Assembly (NCBI GenBank): GCA_024195265.1
Contig: JAJLRJ010000013.1
Span: forward strand, 3,438,075-3,502,074
Direction of reading: 5' to 3'
From: Dendrophyllia cribrosa
Taxonomy: Eukaryota > Cnidaria > Anthozoa > Scleractinia > Dendrophylliidae
DNA length: 64,000 nucleotides
Position numbers and translations under genes: made by a program. Positions 13,362 to 25,055 of the stretch are shown here, one piece after another. The first letter of the stretch is position 1. The number at the start of each line of letters is the position of its first letter. The notes under the pieces are model-generated. The model saw nothing but the letters and a program-made list of their open reading frames with translations. It was not told the origin of the DNA and made no database searches.

Positions 13362-13730
13362 CAAGTGAGATAATTTGTGGTGGTTTGAAATTTCTTCATT
13401 TTTATGACCATTTTGCGAGTCCTTGCACTCCCAATCCTCGTCACGATCGATCGCAGTTTTGCCTTTGAAATTTGAGTATTGGACTCCGGAAGCAATTTGT
13501 TTTGAATGTAAGGAATTAACTAAGGTCGTACTAGTAGATACAGTCTCGGATATACGCGAATTTCGTTTAAAACAGGACAAAAGTAACCTACTGTAGCACG
13601 AAAAAAGCCGCGCGCCGCCATGTTTGTTTTGATTTTTATCTTTCAAATCTCGCACTCTTTCGCGCGTGTTTCTTGCGCGTGACGCACGATAGTGACCTGC
13701 TCCCGCGCGAGGAAACTGGTACCAGCCACC
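13362..13730. other. Right flank of the insertion, ending at an AGCCACC|TTAA border
   Basis: No gene is seen. The segment ends with agccacc followed by TTAA at 13731-13734, the same terminus seen on the elements at 54466-56192 and 62720-63513. The macro-repeat resumes exactly at that TTAA (ttaaaatgttcaaaatac). This looks like the right end of a TTAA-targeting element whose left end is lost. Confidence 0.45.
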
Positions 13731-14817
13731 TTAAAATGTTCAAAATACAACATTTTTAAATGGGCATTTTTGCTTTTCTATTATAACAGGTTCTCTAGAA
13801 ATCTTCAAGGAACAATGTTTTAAGACTAAATATAGTTCAGAATGCTGATATCAGCGCAGTTTAATCGAGAGGAAATGTTCTAAAGATCACCGCTAGCCGC
13901 TTGGATCGGAATCTGCGTGCCAGTCGACAACGGAAGCGCGCCAGATTGTATTTGATTGCGGAGTGAAAAAGATCCTTGTAGCTCCAAATTAAATAACTAC
14001 CATTACAACTGAAAGGCTATTTCTATTCTACAGGAAAATTACTCAACAAAACTTGCAGAGGAATGTGTTAAACCCTGAAAACCTAATCATTACGAATGAT
14101 TACGTATTGAGAATTGACCTGAATTGGTTATGACGCAAATCCAGCAAAGGACGGGAAAATCCCATCATGAATTGCACCAAATTTTAACAATAATGTATAA
14201 GCTTAAAAATTTAATGCATCTTAGGAAAATAAATGCAATGATTTACAATAAAGTCCTAGCAACATAACTAATAAAGTAAGATATGTTATTATAATTAATC
14301 CGGGAATTAATGATCGCGTGCAAATTGTTCTGCTGAAAAGTCCGTCGCATTCTCGTTCTAGTTTGACTAATTATGCCCTTCTGTGTGCTTATTTAGTAAG
14401 ATTATTACCATCGTGTTATCTAACTTATTGATCTAAACTTTCATTCGAACGTTTTACTCGAATAAAGACAACTTTCAAAATGACATAATTTACAAAAATA
14501 GCGTGATTACAAAAATAGCGTGACTTTTTCATTTCAAGCTCGTGTTACATGACATAAAACAAACAGCAAATTAAGAACCTCCAGGCTGACATTTGGCCAA
14601 TAAAGGCACGTCACATATAAGAACCAATTCAGCCTGACAAATGAAGCAGGTTTTTATACGAAAAATTACTAACGATCAGGCAACACTGTGACAGATCCAA
14701 GTTTGTGTGCTGGACCATTACAAACACACAAGGTGTAGTTTCTGAAAATATCCATAACTCCCTCACAGAGTTCAATAGGGATTGGATTTTCCAGAGTGAA
14801 TTTGCCTAATTTTTCAA

Positions 14818-14887
<70 letters not shown>
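14818..14887 (+). repeat. Homopolymer of 70 G
   Basis: An uninterrupted run of 70 G inside a macro-repeat monomer. The same locus has only 7 G near 3490 and 7 near 8516. Length may be inexact because such tracts are hard to sequence. Confidence 0.8.
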
Positions 14888-14888
<1 letters not shown>

Positions 14889-15497
14889 GGGGAGAGGTAA
14901 TTTGCCTAATGCCTTATTATTGAATTCTATTTATTCATTATAGAGTAGTTTGATTAATTAGTGTTTAATGTGATCATTGGACCTGTCAGAGTCAATGATT
15001 CACTAATTAAAGCAAATTTTTAGTAGATATTGTACAACATTTCCAGAAACAATTTTAAGAACCTCTTAACTCAAGGCTGATTTCTCACTACGCGCCTTAT
15101 ATATAAGAAACGCATCAGGCGCCTACAACAGAAAATAGCAGGTTCGCCTTTTATGTGGGTATTTACTGTATTTAACCTATTGATAGTTGCTGATAGAGTG
15201 TACGCCAGAAATCGAATCGAATCGAGCCTAAATGCCCAGTTAAGAATCTTTAGCGTGTCTATTTACTAGAATTAGAAGCCGATAGTTCGTTCAATAGGCT
15301 TTTTTCTTAGAATTATACCGAAGTGGGGTCACGTCACATTGATGTTTTCCTCTTTTTATTCTTGACTTGCCAGGTTATCCCGCCAATTTTTGACAAGTTT
15401 ACAAGTCATTCAAAGCTGTTTGAAGGTAATGTACAACGATTAAATAGTATATCATGGGTATAGGCGATAAACATGAGACTCAGTGACCAGTTCACCT

Positions 15498-15913
15498 CCC
15501 TTGGGGAGAGGGGGGGGGGCGGGTTTGGTACTCCCGTCAATTTAGGATAGGTGAGTGCCGCGAAGGTTCCTCAATCCTGAACCTATTTATGGGTTCAACA
15601 TCGATAATTGAGACCCTATTTAAAGGAAAAACGATTACTCAAAATTCGGCGAACAAGTTGTTTTTATTTATTTTGTGTACATGGAAAGTAAGTTTAGCAT
15701 CAGGCATAGAATAATGATGCCATTATTAATGCTCAGTCTAGCACCAAATCTTTTTGCTGGGTGTTTAGGTACTGGAATTTTGCTAATACAACAAGGAACC
15801 CTAACCAAGGATCACAGTACCCCCAAAATACCCTATTTAACGACTGAGCACCTCAAAAATCATACCTTATTCCGCAGCACATACCTATATAGCTTAGATA
15901 TGGGAGTACCTCC

Positions 15914-15945
<32 letters not shown>

Positions 15946-15952
15946 ACGGGCT
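15498..15952. mobile_element. GGTACTCCC-family MITE, copy 5
   Basis: Fifth orthologous copy. ttcacct lies at 15491-15497, the right counterpart is mutated (tttacct). The right border is a C run of about 29. A TAA-to-CAA change lengthens an ORF here to 125 aa, but its end is pure poly-proline from the C tract. Confidence 0.7.
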
Positions 15953-17700
15953 TTACCTACACGTATCCTATATATCCTGCAGTCATTCTAGAAAAGAGCA
16001 AAAGCGGATTATCAGTCACGCCACATTCACAATGGTGGCAAGTGGCCAATAATCGATCTTATCTCAAATTGCACACAACAATTTCCCCTTTAAACTGCGG
16101 GGTGTTGGCCCTCGGCACAATAGCAAAGAGAAGAAAAGATACAGAGAAGATACATCCTCGAGGTTTCACTTGTGTTCGAATACGGGTACGTACAAACGTA
16201 ATATATAATCCATTGATAGCCGTGTTGATCAGCAGAGTGTAAAACATTTTGAAAAATCGAATCCAATCGAGCCCAAAATGCTTGGTTAAGAATCTTCAAC
16301 GTGTTTATTTACTACAATTAGAAACCGATTGTTTGCTCAATAGGCTTTATAAAACTGTTATTTTGAGTCTTAAACCAGCAACCAAAATGCCTTTGCACCT
16401 TTGGTACCATCTTCTTTACACCGAGGCAGTACAACTTTCCTTGAATAGGTCCAAAAACATTTGTAACTCCACAAATTGTGCATTTCAAAATTCGCGTGAT
16501 CTTTATAGCTTAATGGAGATTTAAATGTTGTCAATACAACATTTTTAAAAACTGTTATGTGCATTTTTCGGGCGCTTTTCTATTATAAGCAGGTACTCTA
16601 GAAATCTCCAGGAAACGAGTTTTGAATCTAAATATACATGATGCCTGGCAAGCGCAGTTTTATCGAAGGTAATTTTTTCAAAGATCACCGCTCGGTTCGT
16701 AATCTGCGTGCCAGACAACGGAAGCGCACTGGATTGTACTTGATTGCGGAGTTAAAATGATCGCGTCGTAGCTCCAAAATAAATAACTACCATTGCAATG
16801 CGATTTCTATTCTACATGCAAATTCCCAATAAGACTTGCAGAGGAATGTGTTAAACCTTGAAGACGGAATTATTCCAAAAGATTAGTATGTATTAAGAAT
16901 TAACCAGAATTGGTTATGACGCAAATCCCGCAAAGAGAAAAATCCCATCATGAATTGCACCAAATTCTAACAATAATGTATAAACTTATTTCATCTATCT
17001 TTGGAAAATAAATGCAATGATTTACAGTAAAATCCTAGCAACACAACTAATAAACATGTCATTATAATTGAACCCGGGAATTAATGATTTTGACGCAATG
17101 GCCAAGTTATGCGTTTTGTAAAATCCGTTGCATTCTCGTTCAAGTTCTACCAATTATGCACCTCTGTGTGCTTATTTAGTAAGGTTATTACCATTTTGTT
17201 AGTAATTTATCGATCTAAACTTCTGTTCGTACGTTTTACTCGAATTAAGACAATTTCAAGATGACGTAATTAACAAAAATAGCGTGATTTCCAAAATAGC
17301 GTGACTTTTTGATGGGATTCATTTCATTTCACAGACTTTAAGATCGTGTTACATACATTTCGCCGTCGAATGAAGTACGAGTACGTACAAACGTAATATT
17401 CAACCTATTGATACAGTGTACGCAAGAAATCAAATCCAATCGAATCGAGCCTAAATGCTCAGTTAAGAATCTTTAGCGTGTCTATTTACTAGAATTAGAA
17501 GCCGATAGTTCGTTCAATAGGCTTTTTTCTTAGAATTATACCGAAGTGGGGTCACGTCACATTGATGTTTTCCTGTTTTCATTCTTGACTTGCCAGGTTA
17601 TCCCGCCAATCTTTGACAAGTTTACAAGTCATTCAAAGCTTTTTGAAGGTAATGTACAACGATTAAATAGTATATCATGGGTATAGGCGATAAGTTTCAA

Positions 17701-18386
17701 AGTCATTCAAAGCTGTTTGAAGATAATGTACAACGTATAAGTAGTGCATCATGGGTATAGGCAACAAACATGAGGCTCTATTCTACTGGCAAATTTCTTA
17801 ATAAGACTTGCAGAGGAATGTGTATAACCTTGAAGACGGAATTATTCCGAATGATGATGTTTTGATAATTGACCAGAATTATATGAACCAGAATATGATG
17901 CAAATCCCGTAATCGAACACAATTTAACTTTACACAATGTAACAAAATCGAACTCACCAAAAAAAATTGGACAAAAGACCTAACTGAAAGTTCGATTTCC
18001 GAACTCATGATTAGTCAATTGCAAATATATAAATCAGAATAAATAAACATATAAAAAGATATATAAACCGTTTTGGTTTTCAAAACGGGATCATTTACCG
18101 TTCTTCTTTGCACACACGTGACTGAGTTGCGAACGCTCCTAGTGGACGGGAGCCGGCGATGAGGGGCGGCTGTATTTGCACATTGACTGAGAGTGACCCC
18201 TTGGCTCGATTTCCGCGGCTCTCTAGAAATCAGTTTATCCTCTTCTGTGTGCAGCTTTTTCTCAATGCTGTTTTGCTCATGTTCAAAAAGAACCTTAACC
18301 ATGTTACCGCCATACTCGTCCCCAGAATTCTCGTTGCGTTTGGTGAGCGGTTGAAACGAGACTCGAATTAAAAAAGGAGTGGAGCT
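17701..18386. other. Decayed end of the macro-repeat and unique DNA
   Basis: Up to about 17920 fragments of monomer sequence remain (for example near 17800, atttcttaataagacttgc). From there to 18386 I see no repeat relation and no supportable gene. Confidence 0.4.
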
Positions 18387-18387
18387 C

Positions 18388-18621
18388 TGGGCCCCGGTTC
18401 AGCCGGTTAACTCTAACCCAGGATTAAACTTAACCGAGGATTTAGTTTCTCTTGTTAAAAGAGTTTTCAAAAGCTAATTATAAGTCACATGCGAAGACAA
18501 GTCAGAGACGAAACTAAAAAGCAAAAGCACTTTGGAAAAATCTCCATTTATTAATTATTTACCTGGAATCAAAATAGATGCTAACCCTGGGTTAACCGCG
18601 CTTTGAACAACCTGGCCCTGG
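18388..18621. mobile_element. Short inverted-repeat element (MITE candidate)
   Basis: The left end gggccccggttcagccgg with ggttaactctaaccc and the right end, which includes ccctgggttaaccgcg and cctggccctgg, form an imperfect inverted repeat. It is about 230 bp and noncoding. The target duplication is unclear. Confidence 0.5.
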
Positions 18622-19254
18622 ACACGAGAATGTGTTAACGCAGGCAATTTTTGCGTAATGTATTGCAAGATTCAAGTAGGATTAAGGTGGTTAGCGAAAA
18701 TTTCCCGAAATTGACGAATCCTTGGCGTAAATAAGGGAGGATTCATAATTTATGTAGAGGAGGGGGGGGGCTATGTCGATTTTTAAGGGGGGGGGGCTAT
18801 GATATTTTCCTGTTAGGTTTAAGGCGGGGCTATCAAAAATTTCTCCCGATGTAAAAGAAGGTATAAGGGGGGGGGGGGGGGGCATCAAAATTTAAGATTT
18901 TATAAAAACTGCCACCATCAGTTTACTCATATTTAGCAGGAGGACCTGTAAATAAGTTTTTTTTATAGCTGGAGCTTATAAATAGCAGTCCATGTCAATG
19001 AATACAAATAAACTCACACTGATGCTTGCTTTCTCAGAACATTTATTTGTAATTCCGTGTTCCTCTCTCCTCCGCAGAGGTCTCTTTGTGTTACTAGGAG
19101 GCTGGGGAGAGGGGAAAAGAAAGCATGCAGAGGATGATTGGACGGGGAAAGAGAGGAGGGGAGACCGGCCTGTTCGCTCTTCCCATCGTCCCCCGCGTGC
19201 TGATTAATTTTTAATTTTTATTTAAAAATTTATTAATGGGATACCAGTGGGAGC
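18622..19254. other. G-rich repeats and unique DNA, no gene seen
   Basis: Several runs of 8-18 G occur between 18760 and 18890. A cctccgcagaggtc segment near 19070 matches, in inverted orientation, sequence just right of 20812. Both probably belong to one older repeat split by the element at 19255. Confidence 0.4.
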
Positions 19255-20801
19255 GAAAGTTCTATAAGAAGGAATGACCTAAAACCATCTACAACCACCT
19301 AAAACCACCTCATGACGACCATCTTCAGAAATATAAAAACTCCACGCAGAATACTGTTTTTATTATTTCATTGTCAATTTGATCGATTTCAGGTATAGCC
19401 TGCGTGCTCACCGGAAATGTTGCATTCTCTTTCCACGGGTGTTTCGTCAATAACATTTTTAACAATAACAATAATGGTATAATAAAGTTCAAAGTGGTTT
19501 TTGATATACAGTCAACTCTCTCATAGCGACCACCTCTCGTAAGCGACCACTTTGTAAATAACTGTTTTGTTTCTCAGTCAAATACTGTTTCAAAAACTCT
19601 CTTGTAAGCAACCACTACTCAAATTTCTTAAAGGGGCACTGTCACCTATTTTTAGTATCACTTTGAAAAGCCAAAAAACATATTTGTTTCAATGGAAACC
19701 TACAAATAATGGTCCAGTTTTGTTAACAAATACTCTACCAGTGCACAGAAACTATTATTTGTTATCTTTGGCTGCGGATGGCCAGGATGAAAATGGATTG
19801 CAACTTGAAAAAATTGGCCAATTTTTTCAAGTTCCTCCAAGAGTTATGGAAAAATCGCAGAAAAACTTATTATGGGTTGTTCTTCCTTAAAGAAATCACT
19901 TGATATTATCTTCTTGGTGTTCTAAAAGCAATTTTATGTTTGAGCAAAGGTACTTTGTCATATATTTAGTATTAAATTTGTCATATTCTTTTGTTTTCTG
20001 TTTCCGGTAAGCGACCACCCGGCATGATCACGTATGATCGTAAAAAAATCATTACTCAAATGTCACAAAAAGTTCAGTTTTTAATAGCACTGACCCACAG
20101 TGCTGACAGATAATAACAGTTTACTTCATACAAAAAAGATGGCTGTAATAAGATCTGTAGACAAACAAGCAGATTGTTACCCCCGGTTACAGTGATCTGT
20201 TGCAAAATGTTGACTTGAACCTTAAAACACAGAAGCAATCGAGCATTCTAGACTTCGTGGAGAAGCGTTCGAATGCGACCGAGTGAGAATACAGTCTGAT
20301 CTAGAGTGCGAGTATATGCATCCCATGTTTGACATTTTTCCCAGGTTTTGTTCGGTTTAAAATTGAATTGATTACAATTACAAGCGTTACAATTACAAGC
20401 GTTTTTTACACACATACAAGCTTTTTATTTTTGCGTTTACCACACTCCGCATTTTCCACACTCCCCATTTTTCACATGTCGCATCTTCCCCACTCCTCAT
20501 TTTCCGCACTCCGCACTCCACACTCATTTCCGGTGAGCACGCAGGCTATACCTGAAATCGATCAAATTGACGCTGAAATGATAAAAACAGTATTCTGCGT
20601 GGATTTTTGATATTTCTGAAGATGGTCATAGGTAGTTTTAGGAGGTTGTAGGTGGTTGTAGATGGTTTTAGATGGTTTTAGATGGTTTTAGATGGTTTTA
20701 GGTCATTCCTTGTAGGTGGTTTTAGGTGGTTGTAAATGGTTGTAGATGGTTTTAGGTGGTTTTAGATGTTTTTTAGGTTATTCCTTCTTTTAGTACTTAC
20801 C
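19255..20801. mobile_element. Foldback element with ~150-bp inverted ends
   Basis: The left arm (about 19255-19430) and right arm (about 20525-20801) are inverted copies; for example tagcctgcgtgctcaccgg near 19397 matches ccggtgagcacgcaggcta near 20530. An 11-bp direct repeat ccagtgggagc flanks it at 19244-19254 and 20802-20812; part may be chance extension of a 9-bp duplication. The right arm has a ladder of ggttttagatggttttag minirepeats. The 1.1-kb middle has no recognisable gene, only short repeats such as taagcgaccac and tccgcactcc. It is probably a non-autonomous Mutator-like element. Confidence 0.7.
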
Positions 20802-20849
20802 CCAGTGGGAGCCTCTGCGGAGGAGAAAGTCTGTGTTCTAAAGTTTATA

Positions 20850-21925
20850 TTCCAATTGGTGGTGAAGCTAGACGGCCTCAAAATGTGCCAACTCAAGACT
20901 CAACGGAATGAAACCGCACTGGTACTGCACCTTCGTTTAGCTGGTGATGATGGAAGTTCAATGTCACTACTATCACTCTCATTAACACCCACACTGTCAC
21001 TATCACTCGACGTTCCTTCACTGTCAGTGCACCATGTTTCACCCAAAACAACAGTGTCATCTTCACCACTTTCCTCATTGTCAGATGCAGGTTGTTACTC
21101 TGTAAAAGATGCTTCCCTCTCACAGTCATAGTTTCCAGTGCATGCCCCCTTATTTCTTGAAGATGAGTAGTTATCAACGCAATCTTTTCATTTTTCAGTT
21201 TATTTTTCCATGGAAGCGAGTGTTTTTTCAGATTAGTATCCAGCTTAAAAACATAAAGGGAATGAAGCCCCCCAGTTAGTACCAACTCGTCCCAATTGTA
21301 ATCTTCATATTTTTTTGCTTCCCTGTTTCGCCGCTTTTCAGCGGTTGCTTTATTTCTCAGATCTTCAGAAAATTCAAGGAGCTTTAAATGGTCGACGTAG
21401 TTTTTAACAAGCTCTTAAGAAGCCACAAAGGCACGAGAAAACTCTTCAATATCTTTTGCCGTATTCAGGTTTTTTTTCAATAAAGTATTTATTAATTTGT
21501 GCTCTAGGCATAAAATCGTCCACTGGCCGTGTTTTTCCATCTGGAGAAGTTGCTGGGGATTCGAATACACTTTTGTACCTTAATGTCTCTTTATCAGGGA
21601 AAGGGCGTGGGATTCGGTCCATCATGGGGCCTTGCCACCCATTTGTACATGACGTGCACTGCTGCTCTTTCCTAACTTTACAGGTGTCTTTAACAAATTC
21701 CATACAACTCTCCAACATCATAGTGGTCGTTTATATAGCTGCAAATCTTAGAGAAATAATTACAACCAGCCACGTGTGTTTTTGAACTTTCGGATGATTT
21801 CATGTAATCTTGCAGTTGGTTTCTGTTGAAAAAAAGGCGTCCTCCTGCCTCTCTGTTACAAAGGCCTTGATGTAATCTGGTGGTGGTGGTGGAAGAGGGA
21901 TTGGGGTGGGGGGGAGTCATGGTAT
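20850..21925 (-). pseudogene. Degenerate transposon-type coding region with SAP-like motif
   Basis: Minus-strand open fragments run from about 21721 down to 20893 with frame breaks between them. The upstream piece has a Cys-containing stretch (QQCTSCTNGWQGP). The downstream piece reads KRRNREAKKYEDYNWDELV, then a Leu/Lys pattern (LDTNLKKHSLPWKNKLKNEK) resembling a SAP-type DNA-binding helix pair. I recognise the style of multicopy coral transposon-associated proteins but cannot name the family. Frame breaks and lack of a full ORF argue for a dead copy. Confidence 0.4.
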
Positions 21926-22400
21926 TTTGCCCGCGGTTGTGGGAAATGCAATAAAGGGGGGCCAGGAAAAAAAAACCACCAAATAATAGGGGGGGACTTC
22001 CAAAAATTGCAGGGGAAAAAATCTGAAATCGACATAGGCCACCATCTTCATAACTTATGAACCCTCCCTAAGGGATAACATATGGCTGAAGGGTAAAAAC
22101 AGGAAACACGGGGAAATTACCGTTCCCGGGGAGGACTCCCGTAGAAAATTGATTGGGGTGATCGTCAGAAATTCTAAAAGGAACCCCTTGAAGCTACCAG
22201 AAACCTGTTTTGTGGGTGTGGGTAACATAATTTTTACCCCATGTGAGGTACCAATTCTTTCTTTAAAGTGGTTCCTTCGATTCAAACACCCATAATGGTA
22301 CCAAACCACGAATTACAGCCCCTAAAAGGTACGACGATCACCTCCGTATCTTTTTTGTGGGTTTCCGCCCCCCTCCCCCCCCCCCCCCCCCCCCCTCTCC
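21926..22400. repeat. Interspersed poly-G/poly-C-bordered repeat
   Basis: No gene. A segment with ggaggactcccgtagaaa, gacgatcacctccgtat and a terminal C run of about 23 (22371-22395) looks like another element with G/C-rich borders. Exact ends cannot be set. Confidence 0.35.
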
Positions 22401-23469
22401 CTCGGTTTGTTCGTTCCGTTGACTTCCTGCGTTAATAATTAAGGATAAATATTTCGCGTTCTGTTGATACAGAATATATAGCCAAAGCTAGAAAAACAAA
22501 CTGCTTACGTTGATGATATCAAGCTATTGATGATTCAGTTACAAATCCAGAGGAGGAGATAAAAGTAAAAAAATAAGAGAATATTGCAGAATTCTCTAAA
22601 ATCACTCCGTTGTCGTAAAATCCTAAAATGTTTTTCTTCGCTTTTACTTTATCTGGTATGTTGGGTGGTCCTTCTTTTCTTCAATGAGTTATGGCATTTT
22701 TCACCGCACGAAAAATTGTCTTTACCACACGCTTTTGACATATGGCAAAGGTAAAGGTGGCAAATGTACGTCCAAGGTAGAGCACCTTTGACGCTTATCA
22801 AAGGTATAGTGTGAAAACAGATTTTTAGGCTCTATGGACAACTCTCTCTTGATTTTGGGACGGTTTCTCAACCTGGGGAACACTCGCTGGCTGCGGGGAG
22901 TCCGGGACCTGTTATAGCAGATAATTTCTCCGAGACAAATAGAAGAGACAGACGTTTGGTCCATCGTAGTTTATTCTACTTGCACTCAAGAATCTCAGCC
23001 AGAGATTTTTACTAAAGAATGCCGAACAATTTACTACTATTGAAGGCTTAGTTGGTGACGCGATGACTTTCATCATAGCCTGAAGAGCTAAATTACAAAA
23101 CATAAACAAACATTTTGAAAGTTATGATTGGAGAAAACTGAATTTATCTTTCACAAAATGAATCACTTTCAAAACATTGCAGGTGGAGACAATTTTAACA
23201 AAAGACTAGAGCAGGTTACTATTACAGTTTAACGCTTATTGCAGTTATGATCTAACAAAACAATACTCTCGTACCCAGATCTCACTCGTGCTTGTACTGT
23301 ACCGAAACAAAACAATATACGGCTAAATGATTATCAACAGTTACTGAACTGCAAACTAAGAGAAATATTTTCTACGTTGGTTTTACTATTTTAAAACAGC
23401 TAAAGCGAAATATTATCAAATCCGTAATTTTGTGTTATCACAATAGTAAAGAGGTAATTTTTAAAAAGA
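22401..23469. other. No gene seen
   Basis: AT-rich sequence with short scattered ORFs only. A caaaggt-type motif recurs near 22745 and 22795 and again near 25610-25770, so a dispersed repeat may be present. Confidence 0.4.
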
Positions 23470-23731
23470 TCACGATATTTTTTATTTTGTTATTTTTAAG
23501 ACATGTTTCGATGTGACTCACATCTTCGTCAGTTACAAAGAGTGTTTGAAAAACCGTTTGAACGTATAACAACCTAACTGAGAAGCATTCATAATCAACT
23601 ATGATTACATACAAAAATTAATAACAAAGAAACAAGGCGTAAATAATAACAATGTGCAAAGCGTAAGTGTTAAATTGACGTGATTGACTTGTTGATTTAA
23701 ATTGGGCTTTTCCCAGTTGATGTGCATAGCC

Positions 23732-24145
23732 CCCCCCCCCCCCCCCCCCCCCGGGGAGAGAGGTACTACTCGGAATTTTTGGTGGGGGTGTGCCGCCCAG
23801 TTCTCCAAATCCTGACCTTATTTTAGACCAAAACATGCCATTTTCCACACCCGTTTTCAGAACTGGCCTCTAAAATCCATAGGTTAGGTTAGAACGCCAA
23901 CAAATGGTTTGTTAAAATCCAGCTCGAATGATATATTTTGGTTATTTCTCATTCTCTCTCATCTATTTGGAGTTTAAAAGACAAATACGTTTATCCGCTC
24001 TCGCGTTTCCCTTGAAAACCATATCCGATTTCAGACCATAACTGGGTCAAAATCTATACCCGTTTTCAGACCAAAACGACTCAAAAACCATACCCTTTGG
24101 GGCCGCACATACATATATAGCTTATATAGGGGAGTACCCCCCGGG
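23732..24145. mobile_element. GGTACTCCC-family MITE nested in the Penelope-like element
   Basis: A 414-bp insertion splits the codons of LKLKEAM and HINWEKP. The flanks are the 8-bp direct repeat gcatagcc at 23724-23731 and 24146-24153. Its borders are a C run with ccgggg at the left and ggagtaccccccgggg at the right. Internal segments gtgtgccgcccag and gccgcacatacatatatagc match the family in the macro-repeat. Confidence 0.85.
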
Positions 24146-24921
24146 GCATAGCCTCCTTGAGTTTGAGTTGAAATTTCGTGGAGGCAGAATCGAGGATTTC
24201 AAAGCAATCTGTAGAACAAGATTTGTGGCAAGGTTCCGAGCTTTGTAGATGTTTAAAGATGCGAGAGGACCTATCAGAAGATAGGTGTTCACGGACGCGT
24301 GTAGTAAAATGTCGACAAGTTTCGCCGATGTAGCAAGCACTCACAGCATGCACAAGTGAATTTATATACTATACGTGAACGAAGCTCTCTAGCGACAGAT
24401 AAATGTTGAGCCCCGTAGCACTGGTGATACAAACAAGGAATCAGAGAATTAACTCTGTGTGTAAATTATAGTGCTAAGGTCAACCCATAAATTTACCTGT
24501 ACTGAGCGTTAGCCCTGGTAAGGAAATGACGGACCACACGGGGGAAAGAAAAAAAAATTTGACCTCGGTGGGACAGGGTCCTTCACTGTAAAAAGATTTC
24601 TTAATTTGAAAGTGATGAACACTAGTTTGATGTCAAGATCATTACAATAACGATTAACAAGATAGCGTATTTTGTTTGAGCTATAGTTGAGAAACAGCCT
24701 AAGTTAGGTAATTTATAGAAGTACTGTCTTTCTCGTGAATTAGTATTATTATCAATATACGCGGCCAAATAAGAAACTGCCTTCGAGAAAACACGCGTGA
24801 GTGGCGGGCGATATTGAATTTGACGGGCTGCAAACGCATTTACGGCCCTGTTTCTGTTGAACATTTTTTTTCTTATTAAATGAATTTGTACGATTTGGTC
24901 TTGTGTATTGATAATAATGAT

Positions 24922-25055
24922 AATCACATGACTTTTGGAGGGCATATAGTTTATTTGTGTCCCTCGTAGCATCATTTGCACCCTCGCTCCGCTCGGGCGC
25001 AAATGATGCTACTCGGGCCACAAATAAACTATATGCCCTCCAAAAGTCATGTGAT
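24922..25055. repeat. 134-bp near-perfect hairpin
   Basis: aatcacatgacttttggagg at 24922 is mirrored by cctccaaaagtcatgtgatt ending at 25055. The mirror extends through catatagtttatttgtg and tagcatcatttgc on each side of a 19-base centre. It lies inside the Penelope-like remnant and interrupts it, so it is probably an inserted palindromic MITE. Confidence 0.85.

Larger units (their letters stand above)
1..17700. repeat. Tandem macro-repeat, ~2.2 kb monomer, ~5.0 kb higher-order unit
   Basis: A marker block beginning cctaaatgctcagttaag recurs near 1032, 3839, 6077 (one base changed), 8863, 15231 (one base changed) and 17452. Spacing is about 2.22 kb once inserted elements are removed. Positions 1-4560 and 5041-9556 are almost identical, so two monomers form a 5.03 kb higher-order unit. 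A diverged half-monomer beginning cccaaaatgcttggttaag alternates with the marker, which points to an older ~1.1 kb ancestor. No long reading frame is conserved; the small ORFs are fragments inside the repeat. The array is broken at 9557-13730 and decays near 17700, where a short piece (about 17640-17760) is itself repeated. It could be a satellite-like array or a segmentally duplicated transposon cluster. Confidence 0.85.

Noticed and set aside
11377..13655. Cys/His-rich ORF (HSCCHSCCHSCCH) in both arms of the foldback element, considered as a metal-binding peptide
   Set aside because: The two are inverted copies of a short tandem DNA repeat (tgttgtcactcg); no start context or family resemblance.
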